Shown here in pieces: positions 17,453-25,618 of a DNA stretch of 64,000 nt. Position numbers and translations under genes: made by a program. Below the pieces are notes generated by a model. That model was not told the origin of the DNA and searched no databases. It saw nothing but the letters and a program-made list of their open reading frames with translations. Source of the DNA: Veillonella denticariosi JCM 15641 (GTDB taxonomy: Bacteria; Bacillota; Negativicutes; Veillonellales; Veillonellaceae); contig NZ_PPDB01000007.1 in the NCBI RefSeq assembly GCF_002959855.1, positions 558,001 to 622,000 on the forward strand. The letters are read 5' to 3'. Position 1 is the stretch's first letter; every line of letters starts with the position of its first letter.

Positions 17453-17650
17453 TTAAGCGTATGGTAAACATTTAACTACGCGTTTGTGGTCAGCCTTTGC
17501 GACCAATGTAGCTTTGCGTAAATTGCGTTTACGAGCTGGAGATTTCTTTTCAAGAATGTGGCTTTTGAAAGCTTTTGCACGCTTGAATTCACCAGTACCT
17601 GTTACTGCGAAACGTTTAGCCGCTGCGCGACGAGTTTTAATCTTTGGCAT
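17453..17650 (-). CDS. rpmI: 50S ribosomal protein L35
   Basis: 65 residues. [33 protein letters not shown]... is the typical L35 sequence, very basic. It sits 46 bases upstream of rplT and 18 bases after the infC stop, with GGGAGG before the ATG. Large-subunit component. Confidence 0.98.
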   Translation of the reverse strand: MPKIKTRRAAAKRFAVTGTGEFKRAKAFKSHILEKKSPARKRNLRKATLVAKADHKRVVKCLPYA

Positions 17651-17668
17651 AATAATCCTCCCAATACA

Positions 17669-18178
17669 TTACTTACTTACTAAAATCATGGTCATGTTAC
17701 GACCTTCTAACTTAGCTGCTTTTTCAATAGACGCCGTTTCTTTGAGTTCATCAGCAAAACGTGTCAATACCGCCATGCCCAGTTCAGGGTGTGAAAGCTC
17801 ACGACCGCGGAACATGATGGTTACTTTTACCTTATTGCCCTCCGCCAGGAATTTGGATGCATTTTTCATTTTAACGTAAAAGTCATGGTCTTCAATATGT
17901 GGACGTAATTTGACTTCTTTCAAAGTTACGATTTTTTGTTTTTTCTTCGCTTCTTTCTCGCGTTTTTGCTGTTCATAACGATATTTACCGTAGTTCATAA
18001 TACGAGCTACCGGCGGTTTAGCGTTAGGTGCAATTTCAACAAGATCAAGATGCTGTTCCTCGGCTAATGCCAATGCCTCACGGCCGGACATGATACCGAT
18101 TTGTTCATTTTCAGGACCTACGACACGAAGTTCGCGGGCACGAATCTCTTCATTAATACGTGGTGTATCCTTGCTAAT
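17669..18178 (-). CDS. infC: Translation initiation factor IF-3, AUU start
   Basis: 169 residues when started at the ATT codon 18178-18176 (ISKDTPRINEEIRARELR...). GGAGGTG sits 6 bases upstream of this ATT, while the longer open frame to 18295 runs through the leader and its hairpin. IF-3 genes characteristically use AUU so that IF-3 limits its own translation by discriminating against non-standard starts. Both domains are present: the N-terminal domain (VVGPENEQIGIMS..., then a basic linker KREKEAKKKQK) and the C-terminal domain (VKLRPHIEDHDF..., KVTIMFRGRELSHPE...). IF-3 binds the 30S subunit. Confidence 0.95.
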   Translation of the reverse strand: MSKDTPRINEEIRARELRVVGPENEQIGIMSGREALALAEEQHLDLVEIAPNAKPPVARIMNYGKYRYEQQKREKEAKKKQKIVTLKEVKLRPHIEDHDFYVKMKNASKFLAEGNKVKVTIMFRGRELSHPELGMAVLTRFADELKETASIEKAAKLEGRNMTMILVSK

Positions 18179-18302
18179 AGCGTTCACCTCCAAGAGAAAT
18201 AAAAAACGGATGGCAAACACCATCCGAATAGAGTTCTCTATATATAACCTCATACTTCTCGATATCAGGTGAGTGGCGGATGGCCTCTGCTTCATAAATT
18301 AC
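18179..18302 (-). ncRNA. infC-rpmI-rplT leader (L20-leader type) with attenuator
   Basis: On the transcript CGGATGG (18226-18220) pairs with CCATCCG (18213-18207), followed by TTTTTTATTT: an intrinsic terminator just before the infC RBS. Upstream, 18284-18277 carries GCCATCCG, identical to the terminator's 3' arm. It can pair with the same CGGATGG to form an antiterminator. This two-state layout matches the known L20-controlled leaders of Firmicutes infC operons. Confidence 0.8.
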
Positions 18303-18308
18303 TTAATT

Positions 18309-18337
18309 ATAATAACAAATACCATGGTAAAAGTCAA
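18309..18337 (-). promoter_or_regulatory. Promoter of the infC operon
   Basis: TTGACT (18337-18332), a 17-base spacer and TATTAT (18314-18309) on the minus strand. Transcription would start near 18302, giving a leader of about 124 bases. Confidence 0.7.
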
Positions 18338-18387
18338 GGACTGTATGCCTGCTATTTGCTACGATTTTTATGATACAATAAAGTACA

Positions 18388-18447
18388 ACGATTTGTCTAC
18401 CTGAAGAACGATTTGACTACTTAAAGAATAATTTGTCTACCTGAAGA
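18388..18447 (+). repeat. Three tandem 20-bp repeats in the transporter leader
   Basis: Three abutting 20-base units at 18388, 18408 and 18428, each reading (A)(C/T)(G/A)ATTTG(T/A)CTAC(C/T)T(G/A)AAGA. Units 1 and 3 differ at two positions, unit 2 at three or four. The last unit ends one base into the AAAGAGG RBS of the gene at 18461, downstream of a TACAAT at about 18375. They could bind a regulator or vary in number. Confidence 0.85.
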
Positions 18448-18460
18448 AAGAGGTTTTATC

Positions 18461-19960
18461 ATGAGTACAAATACTCCTCTCAATTCATCGCCCGCAAAAG
18501 CGCGTACTACGGTCCAGAACATAGGACTGCTACTCGCTTTTATCGTGCTGGGCGGTATTTTATTATTACCGACACCGGAAACGTTATCCACCGGCGGACA
18601 TCGCATGATCGGCATTCTCGCCTTTGCCATTATTTTGTGGATGACATCCGCCGTATCGTATCCGGTAAGTGCCACCATGATTACAGCCCTTACTGCGTTA
18701 TTATTAGGATTCTCTCCTAATCCGGAGGCACCTGCCAAGGCTTTAGGTACGACCAATGCCTTAAAGCTCATCATTTCCGGCTATTCATCACCGGCGATGA
18801 TACTCGTAGGTGCCGCCATGTTTATTTCCGTAGCCATGCGTAAAACAGGCCTTGATCGACGTATCGCCATGCTTGTTCTCTCCAGTGTCGGTACCAAAGT
18901 GAGCCGCATTTATCTGGGCATTATCATTACGGGGCTTATTCTTGCCTTCTTCGTACCGAGTGCAACGGCTCGTATTGCCTGCTTGGCTCCGATTATCATC
19001 GGCATTGTTGAAAATTTAGGTATTGAACGCAAAAGCCGCGTCGCGGCCCTCCTCATGGTAGGTGCTGTACAGGCGGATACATTCTGGAACATTATGATTC
19101 AAACGGCAGCGGCTCAAAACCTCGTTGCGGTAGGCTTCATGCAAACCCAGATGAATACCACCGTCAGCTGGATCGACTGGCTCACGGCTGCTGCACCATT
19201 TTCCATTATAATGGTTATCATCACCTATTTCGTAACACAGGCATTAATTAAACCGGAATTTAAAGAACTCGTCGGTGGCGATATACAGCTTGCCAAAATG
19301 CGCCGGGAAATCGGTCCCATGTCCTTGGATGAAAAGAAACTGTTATGTATTTCTCTCGGACTCCTTGCGTTATGGGCTACAGGCGGTAAATTACATACCA
19401 TCGATACGACCACTACCACCATCATCGCGATTGCTCTATTCTTCTTTCCTGGAATCGGGATTATGGACTGGAAGTTCGCACAACAACATATCGACTGGGG
19501 CTCCATCGTTATGTTCGGCGCCGGCATCGGTCTCGGCTCCGTATTACTAAAAACAAAAGCGGCAACCTGGCTTGCTCAAGTGTTCGTAAATGCTTTCTCA
19601 CTCGAAATGGCCAGCGTATTTTTGCTTATCGCTATCATGGCGGCCTTCCTCATCGTTATCCATTTAGGATTTGCTTCGGCAACAGCTCTCTCGTCCGCAA
19701 TGATTCCTATTGTTATCTCTATCGTTATGGGGCACAGCGCGGACGGCCTCAATCCGCTAGGCGTGACCATGATCATGCAATACACTATCTGCTTCGGTCT
19801 CATCTTGCCTGTAAACTCACCTCAAGGCATGGTGGCTTACGGTACAGATACATTCGATGTTAAAACATATATGTCTACCGGTATTCCGTTAACTATCATC
19901 GGTTATATGATGATTCTCGTATTTGCTCTCACATACTGGCACTGGATCGGGATTGCATAG
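18461..19960 (+). CDS. DASS (SLC13/CitT)-family anion transporter
   Basis: 499 residues, about 12 hydrophobic segments. The family signature is visible: the early ILAFAIILWMTSAVSYPVSATMI segment, and two half-repeats ending in FVPSATARIACLAPII and FGLILPVNSPQGMVAYGT, which carry the S-x-T and S-P motifs of sodium and carboxylate sites. Substrates of the family are di- and tricarboxylates or sulfate, carried with Na+ or by exchange. In a lactate/dicarboxylate-fermenting organism, a C4-dicarboxylate such as malate or succinate is plausible (inference). Monocistronic, RBS AAAGAGG, start ATG 18461. Confidence 0.88.
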   Translation: MSTNTPLNSSPAKARTTVQNIGLLLAFIVLGGILLLPTPETLSTGGHRMIGILAFAIILWMTSAVSYPVSATMITALTALLLGFSPNPEAPAKALGTTNALKLIISGYSSPAMILVGAAMFISVAMRKTGLDRRIAMLVLSSVGTKVSRIYLGIIITGLILAFFVPSATARIACLAPIIIGIVENLGIERKSRVAALLMVGAVQADTFWNIMIQTAAAQNLVAVGFMQTQMNTTVSWIDWLTAAAPFSIIMVIITYFVTQALIKPEFKELVGGDIQLAKMRREIGPMSLDEKKLLCISLGLLALWATGGKLHTIDTTTTTIIAIALFFFPGIGIMDWKFAQQHIDWGSIVMFGAGIGLGSVLLKTKAATWLAQVFVNAFSLEMASVFLLIAIMAAFLIVIHLGFASATALSSAMIPIVISIVMGHSADGLNPLGVTMIMQYTICFGLILPVNSPQGMVAYGTDTFDVKTYMSTGIPLTIIGYMMILVFALTYWHWIGIA

Positions 19961-20111
19961 CGGTTTCTTTCCATCTGAAGCGTTTGTTTATACTTCAGTT
20001 ATTTTGTACCCTCAAGATTTCGATAAGAATGCAAAAATCCTGCTGTCAATTAGTAAAAACTAACTTTTATAAATTATTTTAATAAAGCTAACAATTTAAT
20101 AATAATGACAA

Positions 20112-20137
20112 AAAGCGCTATCCGAAGATAGCGCTTT
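20112..20137. terminator. Bidirectional terminator between the DASS and MFS genes
   Basis: AAAGCGCTATC, loop CGAA, GATAGCGCTTT: a perfect 11-bp stem between two convergent genes, with short A/U runs on both sides. Confidence 0.85.
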
Positions 20138-20165
20138 AAGAATGTCTAGTTATTCATTCTAATCA

Positions 20166-20257
20166 TTTTATACTGATTATTTTGTACTATTTATTTTATA
20201 CGAATAATTTACACTAATTTACACTAACAATTTAAACTAATTATTCTGTGCTAATTG
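20166..20257. repeat. Seven degenerate 10-14-bp direct repeats
   Basis: The AT-rich stretch parses into TTTTATACTGATTA, TTTTGTACTATTTA, TTTTATACGAATAA, TTTACACTAA, TTTACACTAACAA, TTTAAACTAATTA and TTCTGTGCTAATTG. It ends just beyond the MFS stop codon. No coding potential. It may be slipped-strand expansion or a binding array. Confidence 0.6.
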
Positions 20258-20259
20258 TG

Positions 20260-21465
20260 TTATTCCAGTTCTTTACCTTTCAGTTCCGGAATCAAGAATA
20301 TCGTTGCCAATATATCAATTACATAGATGATAGCCAAGAAGGCAATTGCCACTTGATAGGAGTACATGGAGATAATCATACCTACTACCATCGGACTAAA
20401 ACCGCCAACTGCACGACCAATGTTAAACAATACATTTTGAGCCGTGGCACGAGCACTCGTCGGATAAGCTTCCGCCATCAATGCCCCATAGCCGCCCATC
20501 ATACCATTTACGGAAGCCCCTAAAACAGCACCGGCAAAGAGCATAACGGTTGGATCTGATAACTGAGAATACACTAAAATAGAAACGACTGCACAGGCTT
20601 GGAATAGAATGAATGTCGGTTTACGACCAAGCTTATCGGCTAATCGACCAAATAACCAAATCCCTACCATCATGCCGCATACGGTGACAGCTGTCCACAA
20701 ACCGGATTTTGTAAGTGAAAAACCCAACTGCTTACTCAAGAAATTCGGTAACCAGATCATAATCCCGTAATAACCGAAATTCTGTACAGATGTAAGAACG
20801 GCTACACCGATAGATGTTTTTGTTGTTTTAACATCTTTCACCAAAAGTTTAAACGAGTTCTTATGAGAATGTTGATGACTTTCTTTATTTTGGACAAAGA
20901 TTTCCGGTTCATGTAGTTTAGCACGGAAAATCCACGCCACAAAGGCCGGAATAATTCCCACCATAAACATGCCGCGCCAACCGATGACAGGTATTAATAC
21001 AGGTGTTAAAAGCGCCGCAGCCAATACGCCCAATTGCCAACCGATAGCCACGTAACTGGTCGCTTTGGCACGGTGTTTAGCAGGCCAAGCCTCGGCAGCC
21101 AAGGCCATACCGATACCGAACTCTCCGCCTAAGCCGATACCGGCAATTGTACGATATATGAGAAGATCCCAATATCCCTGTGCCAACGCACAAAGTCCGG
21201 TAAAAACAGCAAATAAAACAATCGTCCAGGTTAGTACACGAACACGACCGAATTTATCCGATAAGGTACCGAATACGAACCCGCCGACTACGGCCCCTAT
21301 CAAGGTCCACGTTACGAGCGACCCCGCCTGCCCCGTAGATAATCCTAAATCACCAGAAATCAGGCTCAACATAAAGCCTAAAATAAGAAGGTCAAAACCA
21401 TCCATAGCATAACCGATAGAAGAACCGATTACTGCTTTCCAGCCATAAGAATTTACATCTTTCAT
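20260..21465 (-). CDS. MFS transporter, aromatic acid/sialate:H+ symporter-like
   Basis: 401 residues, 12 predicted spans. MFS motif A appears in both halves (GTLSDKFGRVRV after TM2, GRLADKLGRKPT after TM8). The N-terminal SIGYAMDGFDLLILGFMLSLI with the D-G-F-D signature marks the AAHS/sialate group of proton symporters for organic acids. RTIAGIGLGGEFGIG is motif B-like. The substrate could be an aromatic or other carboxylate. RBS AGGAAAA before ATG 21465. Convergent with the DASS gene. Confidence 0.87.
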   Translation of the reverse strand: MKDVNSYGWKAVIGSSIGYAMDGFDLLILGFMLSLISGDLGLSTGQAGSLVTWTLIGAVVGGFVFGTLSDKFGRVRVLTWTIVLFAVFTGLCALAQGYWDLLIYRTIAGIGLGGEFGIGMALAAEAWPAKHRAKATSYVAIGWQLGVLAAALLTPVLIPVIGWRGMFMVGIIPAFVAWIFRAKLHEPEIFVQNKESHQHSHKNSFKLLVKDVKTTKTSIGVAVLTSVQNFGYYGIMIWLPNFLSKQLGFSLTKSGLWTAVTVCGMMVGIWLFGRLADKLGRKPTFILFQACAVVSILVYSQLSDPTVMLFAGAVLGASVNGMMGGYGALMAEAYPTSARATAQNVLFNIGRAVGGFSPMVVGMIISMYSYQVAIAFLAIIYVIDILATIFLIPELKGKELE

Positions 21466-21641
21466 ACATTTTTCCTTTCGCTACTCACAGGTAACAATTA
21501 AAGAGAATCTAAGCAAACTTTACCTCTATATTAAGCTCACTAGTATTAAATTATACAACTTAAACGTAATTATGCAATATACATTTCTTAATCTTATGAA
21601 TTATTCAGTTATCTAAAAACTCTATTTAGAGCAAGAAAAAA

Positions 21642-21680
21642 GTAGGGCTCGGTTCACATAGTGAATACCAAATGCCCTAC
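21642..21680 (-). terminator. thrS terminator
   Basis: Minus-strand GTAGGGC pairs with GCCCTAC, extended inside by GGTATTCAC/GTGAACC, and ends in TTTTTTC. It lies 40 bases past the thrS stop. Confidence 0.8.
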
Positions 21681-21719
21681 CTTTTCGAAAGCAATTAAAT
21701 ATAACTACTGCCTTTAAAT

Positions 21720-23630
21720 TTATTTACGTTCTGTAATTTCAGTTTTAATGGAATTAAAGAATTCATCGAATGGAACGGAGCCCAATTCATCGCCGCCGTG
21801 TTTACGTACGTTAACTGTGCCTTCTTCCACTTCCTTATCCCCCACAACGAGCATGTACGGTACCTTAGCCATTTGTGCCTGACGAATTTTGTAGCCGATT
21901 TTTTCGCTGCGGTCATCCACTTCTACGCGTACATAGTCGTGATGCATTTGTTTAGCCAATTCTTTTGCATATTCAACATGTTTTTCGGAGATAGGCAGAA
22001 TCTTAACTTGTACAGGGGCCATCCATGTAGGGAATGCACCTGCATAGTGTTCAGTCAAGATACCGATGAAACGTTCCATGGAGCCGAAGCACGCACGGTG
22101 AATCATGATAGGTTGATGTTTTTGACCGTCTTCGCCGATATATTCCATCTGGAATCGTTCAGGAAGGTTCATATCCAATTGGATAGTACCGCATTGCCAT
22201 GTACGGCCCAAGGAATCTTCAATATGGTAGTCGAGCTTAGGACCGTAGAAAGCACCGTCGCCAGGATTGATTACGTAATCAATCCCCTTAGCTTCGATAG
22301 CATTGCGCAATGCATCTGTCGCCTGTTCCCAGATAGCATCGTCGCCCATCGCATTATCCGGTTTTGTGGATAATTCCACATGATATTTCAAACCGAACTG
22401 GCTGTAAATGCGATCGAAGAGCTCGATAACTTTCATCAATTCCTCTTGCATTTGAGACGGCAACATGAATACGTGCGCATCGTCCTGTGTGAAAGCACGA
22501 ACGCGGAATAAGCCGTGTAACGCGCCGGATAATTCGTGACGGTGTACTAAACCGAGTTCCGCATAGCGCAACGGCAAATCGCGATAAGAATGCATTTCAT
22601 TCTGGTAAACCAAGATACCGCCCGGACAGTTCATCGGTTTAATTGCATACTCTTCGTCATCAATGATTGTAGTATACATATTTTCACGGTAATGATCCCA
22701 GTGACCAGAAGTTTCCCATAAATGTTTACTCAAGATGATAGGTGTACGAATTTCTTCATAGTCAAAATCATGATGAACTTCGCGCCAGAAATTTTCCAAT
22801 TCGTTGCGAAGAGCCATGCCTTTTGGTAAGAAGAATGGGAAACCAGGACCTTCTTCTTTGATAACGAACAAGCCGAGTTCTTTACCAAGTTTACGATGGT
22901 CACGTTTAGCTGCTTCTTCAAGCATGTGAAGGTATGCATCTAGTTCTTCTTTTTTCTCGAATGCTGTACCATAAATACGTTGCAACATTTTATTCTTTTC
23001 ATCGCCGCGCCAGTAAGCACCTGCAATGCTTTGTAATTTGAAAGCTTTCACCTTGCCTGTGGATGCCACGTGAGGTCCTGCACAAAGGTCGATGAAATCG
23101 CCTTGAGAGTAGCAAGAGATGATTGCATCTTCAGGAAGGTCTTGAATTAATTCTACCTTGTAGTCTTCGTTTTTGGATTTGAAGAACTCGATAGCTTCTT
23201 GACGAGGCATAACGGATTTAGTAATCGGTAAATTTTCTTTTACGATGCGGCTCATTTCCTTTTCGATTTTACCTAAATCTTCAGGAGTCAAAGTATGTTC
23301 CATATCGATATCATAGTAGAAACCTTTATCGATAGCGGGTCCAATAGCCAATTTAGCTTCAGGCCATAAACGTTTAACAGCTTGAGCCAAGATATGAGAA
23401 GCTGTGTGGCGCAAAGTATGTTTGCCACCATCTTCTTCGAATGTTAAGAATGCTACTTCAGAGCCATCCACGAGCTCCTCGCGAAGGTCTGTTAATTCAC
23501 CATTGACGTTTGCAGCTAGTACTTTTTTAGCCAAGCTGTTAGATAGTTGTTTTACTGCTTCCCCAAGAGTAGTGCCAGCAGCGTATTCCTTCGCACTACC
23601 ATCAGGTAAAATGATTTTTACATCTGCCAT
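21720..23630 (-). CDS. thrS: Threonyl-tRNA synthetase
   Basis: 636 residues from ATG 23630 (GGAGGAAAG upstream; the frame extends five codons further without an RBS). Domains in order: N-terminal TGS (VKIILPDGSAKEYAAGTTL), the editing SAD domain (RHTASHILAQAVKRLWPEA, with CAGPH), the class II catalytic core with zinc ligands in MNCPGGILVY, the HRHELSGALHGLFRVRAFTQDDAHVF motif and MIHRACFGSMERFIGIL, and the C-terminal anticodon domain (VKILPISEKHVEYAKEL). Charges tRNA-Thr. Controlled by the T-box leader upstream. Confidence 0.97.
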   Translation of the reverse strand: MADVKIILPDGSAKEYAAGTTLGEAVKQLSNSLAKKVLAANVNGELTDLREELVDGSEVAFLTFEEDGGKHTLRHTASHILAQAVKRLWPEAKLAIGPAIDKGFYYDIDMEHTLTPEDLGKIEKEMSRIVKENLPITKSVMPRQEAIEFFKSKNEDYKVELIQDLPEDAIISCYSQGDFIDLCAGPHVASTGKVKAFKLQSIAGAYWRGDEKNKMLQRIYGTAFEKKEELDAYLHMLEEAAKRDHRKLGKELGLFVIKEEGPGFPFFLPKGMALRNELENFWREVHHDFDYEEIRTPIILSKHLWETSGHWDHYRENMYTTIIDDEEYAIKPMNCPGGILVYQNEMHSYRDLPLRYAELGLVHRHELSGALHGLFRVRAFTQDDAHVFMLPSQMQEELMKVIELFDRIYSQFGLKYHVELSTKPDNAMGDDAIWEQATDALRNAIEAKGIDYVINPGDGAFYGPKLDYHIEDSLGRTWQCGTIQLDMNLPERFQMEYIGEDGQKHQPIMIHRACFGSMERFIGILTEHYAGAFPTWMAPVQVKILPISEKHVEYAKELAKQMHHDYVRVEVDDRSEKIGYKIRQAQMAKVPYMLVVGDKEVEEGTVNVRKHGGDELGSVPFDEFFNSIKTEITERK

Positions 23631-23744
23631 TTTTCTTTCCTCCAATTTATAAACTAGGATAGCTTCGATTTTCTACTTTCACCAATAGACCTACTTACCA
23701 CACAATACATATGCATCGAGTAAATGTTTTGGCAAACCGGGTAA

Positions 23745-23999
23745 TAAAAAAAGACCCTCTATCCCTACCAACAAGGGACGAAGATCATTCGCGGTTCCAC
23801 CCTAGTTAACTACCTATACCGAACGATATAGTTAATTCACTTCATTAAGCCCGATAACGGTGGCGGCCGTATTTGCCTACTCAGGTTCGACAAATCAGTT
23901 TAAAGGGGGTAATTCCGATATATGTGTAAGGCATTTCCAGCATCCGCCTCTCTCTGGCACACAGGGATATGAGAATCATGTCCTTTGCATAACTTTTAC
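23745..23999 (-). promoter_or_regulatory. T-box leader of thrS
   Basis: The minus strand carries AGGGTGGAACCGCG (23803-23790), the near-invariant T-box that pairs with the tRNA acceptor end. A terminator hairpin (23786-23753, loop TGTTGGT region) and a T-run at 23752-23745 follow. Farther upstream, AGAGAG and GCTGGAAA of stem I are present, then CGGAATTACC, in which ACC (Thr) is a likely specifier. Uncharged tRNA-Thr should favour the antiterminator and thrS expression (established mechanism). Confidence 0.93.
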
Positions 24000-24005
24000 T
24001 AGACT

Positions 24006-24034
24006 ATAGTATCATAGAGGACTAAAAAATTCAA
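24006..24034 (-). promoter_or_regulatory. Promoter of the thrS T-box transcript
   Basis: TTGAAT (24034-24029), 17-base spacer, TACTAT (24011-24006) on the minus strand; start near 23999. Confidence 0.65.
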
Positions 24035-24138
24035 TACAGTTTAACTGTAAATTTCACAAAAACTATAAGCCGTAATTTTTATAAAAGACAAAAATTGTAA
24101 AGCTTCTCTTCATTTATATGGAAAAATTTATAAAACGG

Positions 24139-24166
24139 ATAGGCCCGATATTAACCTCGAGCCTAT
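24139..24166 (-). terminator. Terminator after the exported-protein gene
   Basis: Minus-strand ATAGGCTCGA pairs with TCGGGCCTAT (one wobble) around an 8-base loop; CCGTTTTATAAATTTTT follows. Confidence 0.7.
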
Positions 24167-24186
24167 GTTAGTGTTTATAGTATTAT

Positions 24187-25176
24187 TTATCGTTGGAAGT
24201 TCGTAGACAACATCGCGCCGATTACCTTTTCCAGTTTACTGCTGGAAAGATCCGGACCTTTATAAAGGGTCAACAGAATATCGTTGGAATTGTCCTGCTT
24301 GGACACCATCATAACACCGCTACCTCGTGCACCGTTATCATCGTAATCCTTCGCAACGATAACGAGGTTCAGATAATGGTCCTTCATGTATGTGTATACC
24401 TTGCTGGTACGTGCGGAGGAACCGATCATTTTTGCGATATTCATGCCGCGATTGAACACGATGGCATTTGCATTATGCGGATTCGCCGCCAATTGTTGAC
24501 GCTCCTCATCATTTAGCGGCATGAGATTCACCATGAGGGAATCCCCCTGCTTACCGCGGAACATGGCCGGCATCGTTTCGCGCACATCATCAGGAATACC
24601 CGTATCGGCAGTGAGTTTCAACTCCTTAGGTACGTTCATATACAGAACGCCTTTGCTGTTACGACCCACTTCAGTTTTACTGATATCCACGGCGCTCAGC
24701 ATAATGGAATCCTTGATGGTGAACACTTGGTTCGCCAATGGCTTTTCAGGCACACCGCGACTCGCTAATTGCACTTCGCCCTCTTTGGTTTTCTTCAGGG
24801 TTTCCACATTCCATTTCGCACCTTTTTTGTCCCCGTCACTCGATTCGGTGAAAGCATTCGCACCGTCCTTCGTCCCCACGTAAACATAGGTCTGAGCAGG
24901 GATAATCGTATCTGGTGCACCGGCTTTATTGAAAGCCGCACCGTATAATACGTTCGGAATCACGTTGGATCCGACCTTTAAATTATTGTTTTCCTGGCTT
25001 TCCACATCAAAATTGATATTCCCTGTAAACGTAAGATCAGGTCCATGGTTAATCACAACCACTTCTCCCGCTTGAGGGATAACAACGGGGCCTACAGGAC
25101 CCGCCATAGCGACGCCTGCCATAGACACACCGAGACAAGCTGTTAATAAAGCACGTTTCAAGATAGACTGTTTCAT
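24187..25176 (-). CDS. Exported protein of unknown function
   Basis: 329 residues. Sec signal peptide at residues 1-25 (MKQSILKRALL..., A-x-A cleavage region AMAGPV). The mature chain begins PVGPVVIPQAGEVVVINHGPDLTFTG and continues as a beta-rich protein with no transmembrane segment. The C-terminal half contains an alpha/beta stretch (ANAIVFNRGMNIAKMIGSS... VYTYMKDHYLNLVIVAKD). No Cys lipobox and no known enzyme motif. It is followed by a terminator and preceded by a short gap, so it is monocistronic. It is probably periplasmic or surface associated. I do not recognise the family. Confidence 0.72.
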   Translation of the reverse strand: MKQSILKRALLTACLGVSMAGVAMAGPVGPVVIPQAGEVVVINHGPDLTFTGNINFDVESQENNNLKVGSNVIPNVLYGAAFNKAGAPDTIIPAQTYVYVGTKDGANAFTESSDGDKKGAKWNVETLKKTKEGEVQLASRGVPEKPLANQVFTIKDSIMLSAVDISKTEVGRNSKGVLYMNVPKELKLTADTGIPDDVRETMPAMFRGKQGDSLMVNLMPLNDEERQQLAANPHNANAIVFNRGMNIAKMIGSSARTSKVYTYMKDHYLNLVIVAKDYDDNGARGSGVMMVSKQDNSNDILLTLYKGPDLSSSKLEKVIGAMLSTNFQR

Positions 25177-25272
25177 AGATTTACTCTCATTTCTCTATTA
25201 TTTCACTATAGCCTGATAAGCTATACACCAAAATTCAGCATCACTACAAATACACTGAGCAATGACACCATG

Positions 25273-25617
25273 CTACCCTTCTATTGTTACATATTCGGGC
25301 AGACTTTGCAAAATATCAATAGCCAGAGACCTGGTCGATGGCGTGCAGCGCACCATACATAGGCCCTCATTATCAACAGAGGTCATCACGCCGACATACT
25401 CATAGCCTTCGATGATACGATTGACGAAATTCGTATACTTCGGATCGATATGAAAGTACACATACGCTTCTTCACCGGATTCAGACTCATCAGGAGCCTC
25501 TTCAAAAGCCCCTATGGAGCGGCTCGGCACCAACGGATCATCGGACAGAACCGCTTGATTCCGATTCGATAGCTCCGAAATTTCCGAATGATTCGTTTCT
25601 AATCGAATACCGCTCAT
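25273..25617 (-). CDS. DUF4911 domain protein
   Basis: 114 residues. The C-terminal 65 residues match DUF4911: VYFHIDPKYTNFVNRIIEGYEYVGVMTSVDNEG then RCTPSTRSLAIDILQSLP. The first 45 residues look disordered and acidic. It sits 1 base past the trhP stop at the end of the mltG-trmR-trhP operon, so a role linked to tRNA modification or its regulation is possible (inference). The small ACT-like fold suggests ligand or RNA binding; no activity is known. Confidence 0.8.
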   Translation of the reverse strand: MSGIRLETNHSEISELSNRNQAVLSDDPLVPSRSIGAFEEAPDESESGEEAYVYFHIDPKYTNFVNRIIEGYEYVGVMTSVDNEGLCMVRCTPSTRSLAIDILQSLPEYVTIEG

Positions 25618-25618
25618 A

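Noticed and set aside
18388-18447. Tandem 20-bp repeats as a CRISPR array
   Set aside because: The units abut with no spacers and there are no cas genes nearby.
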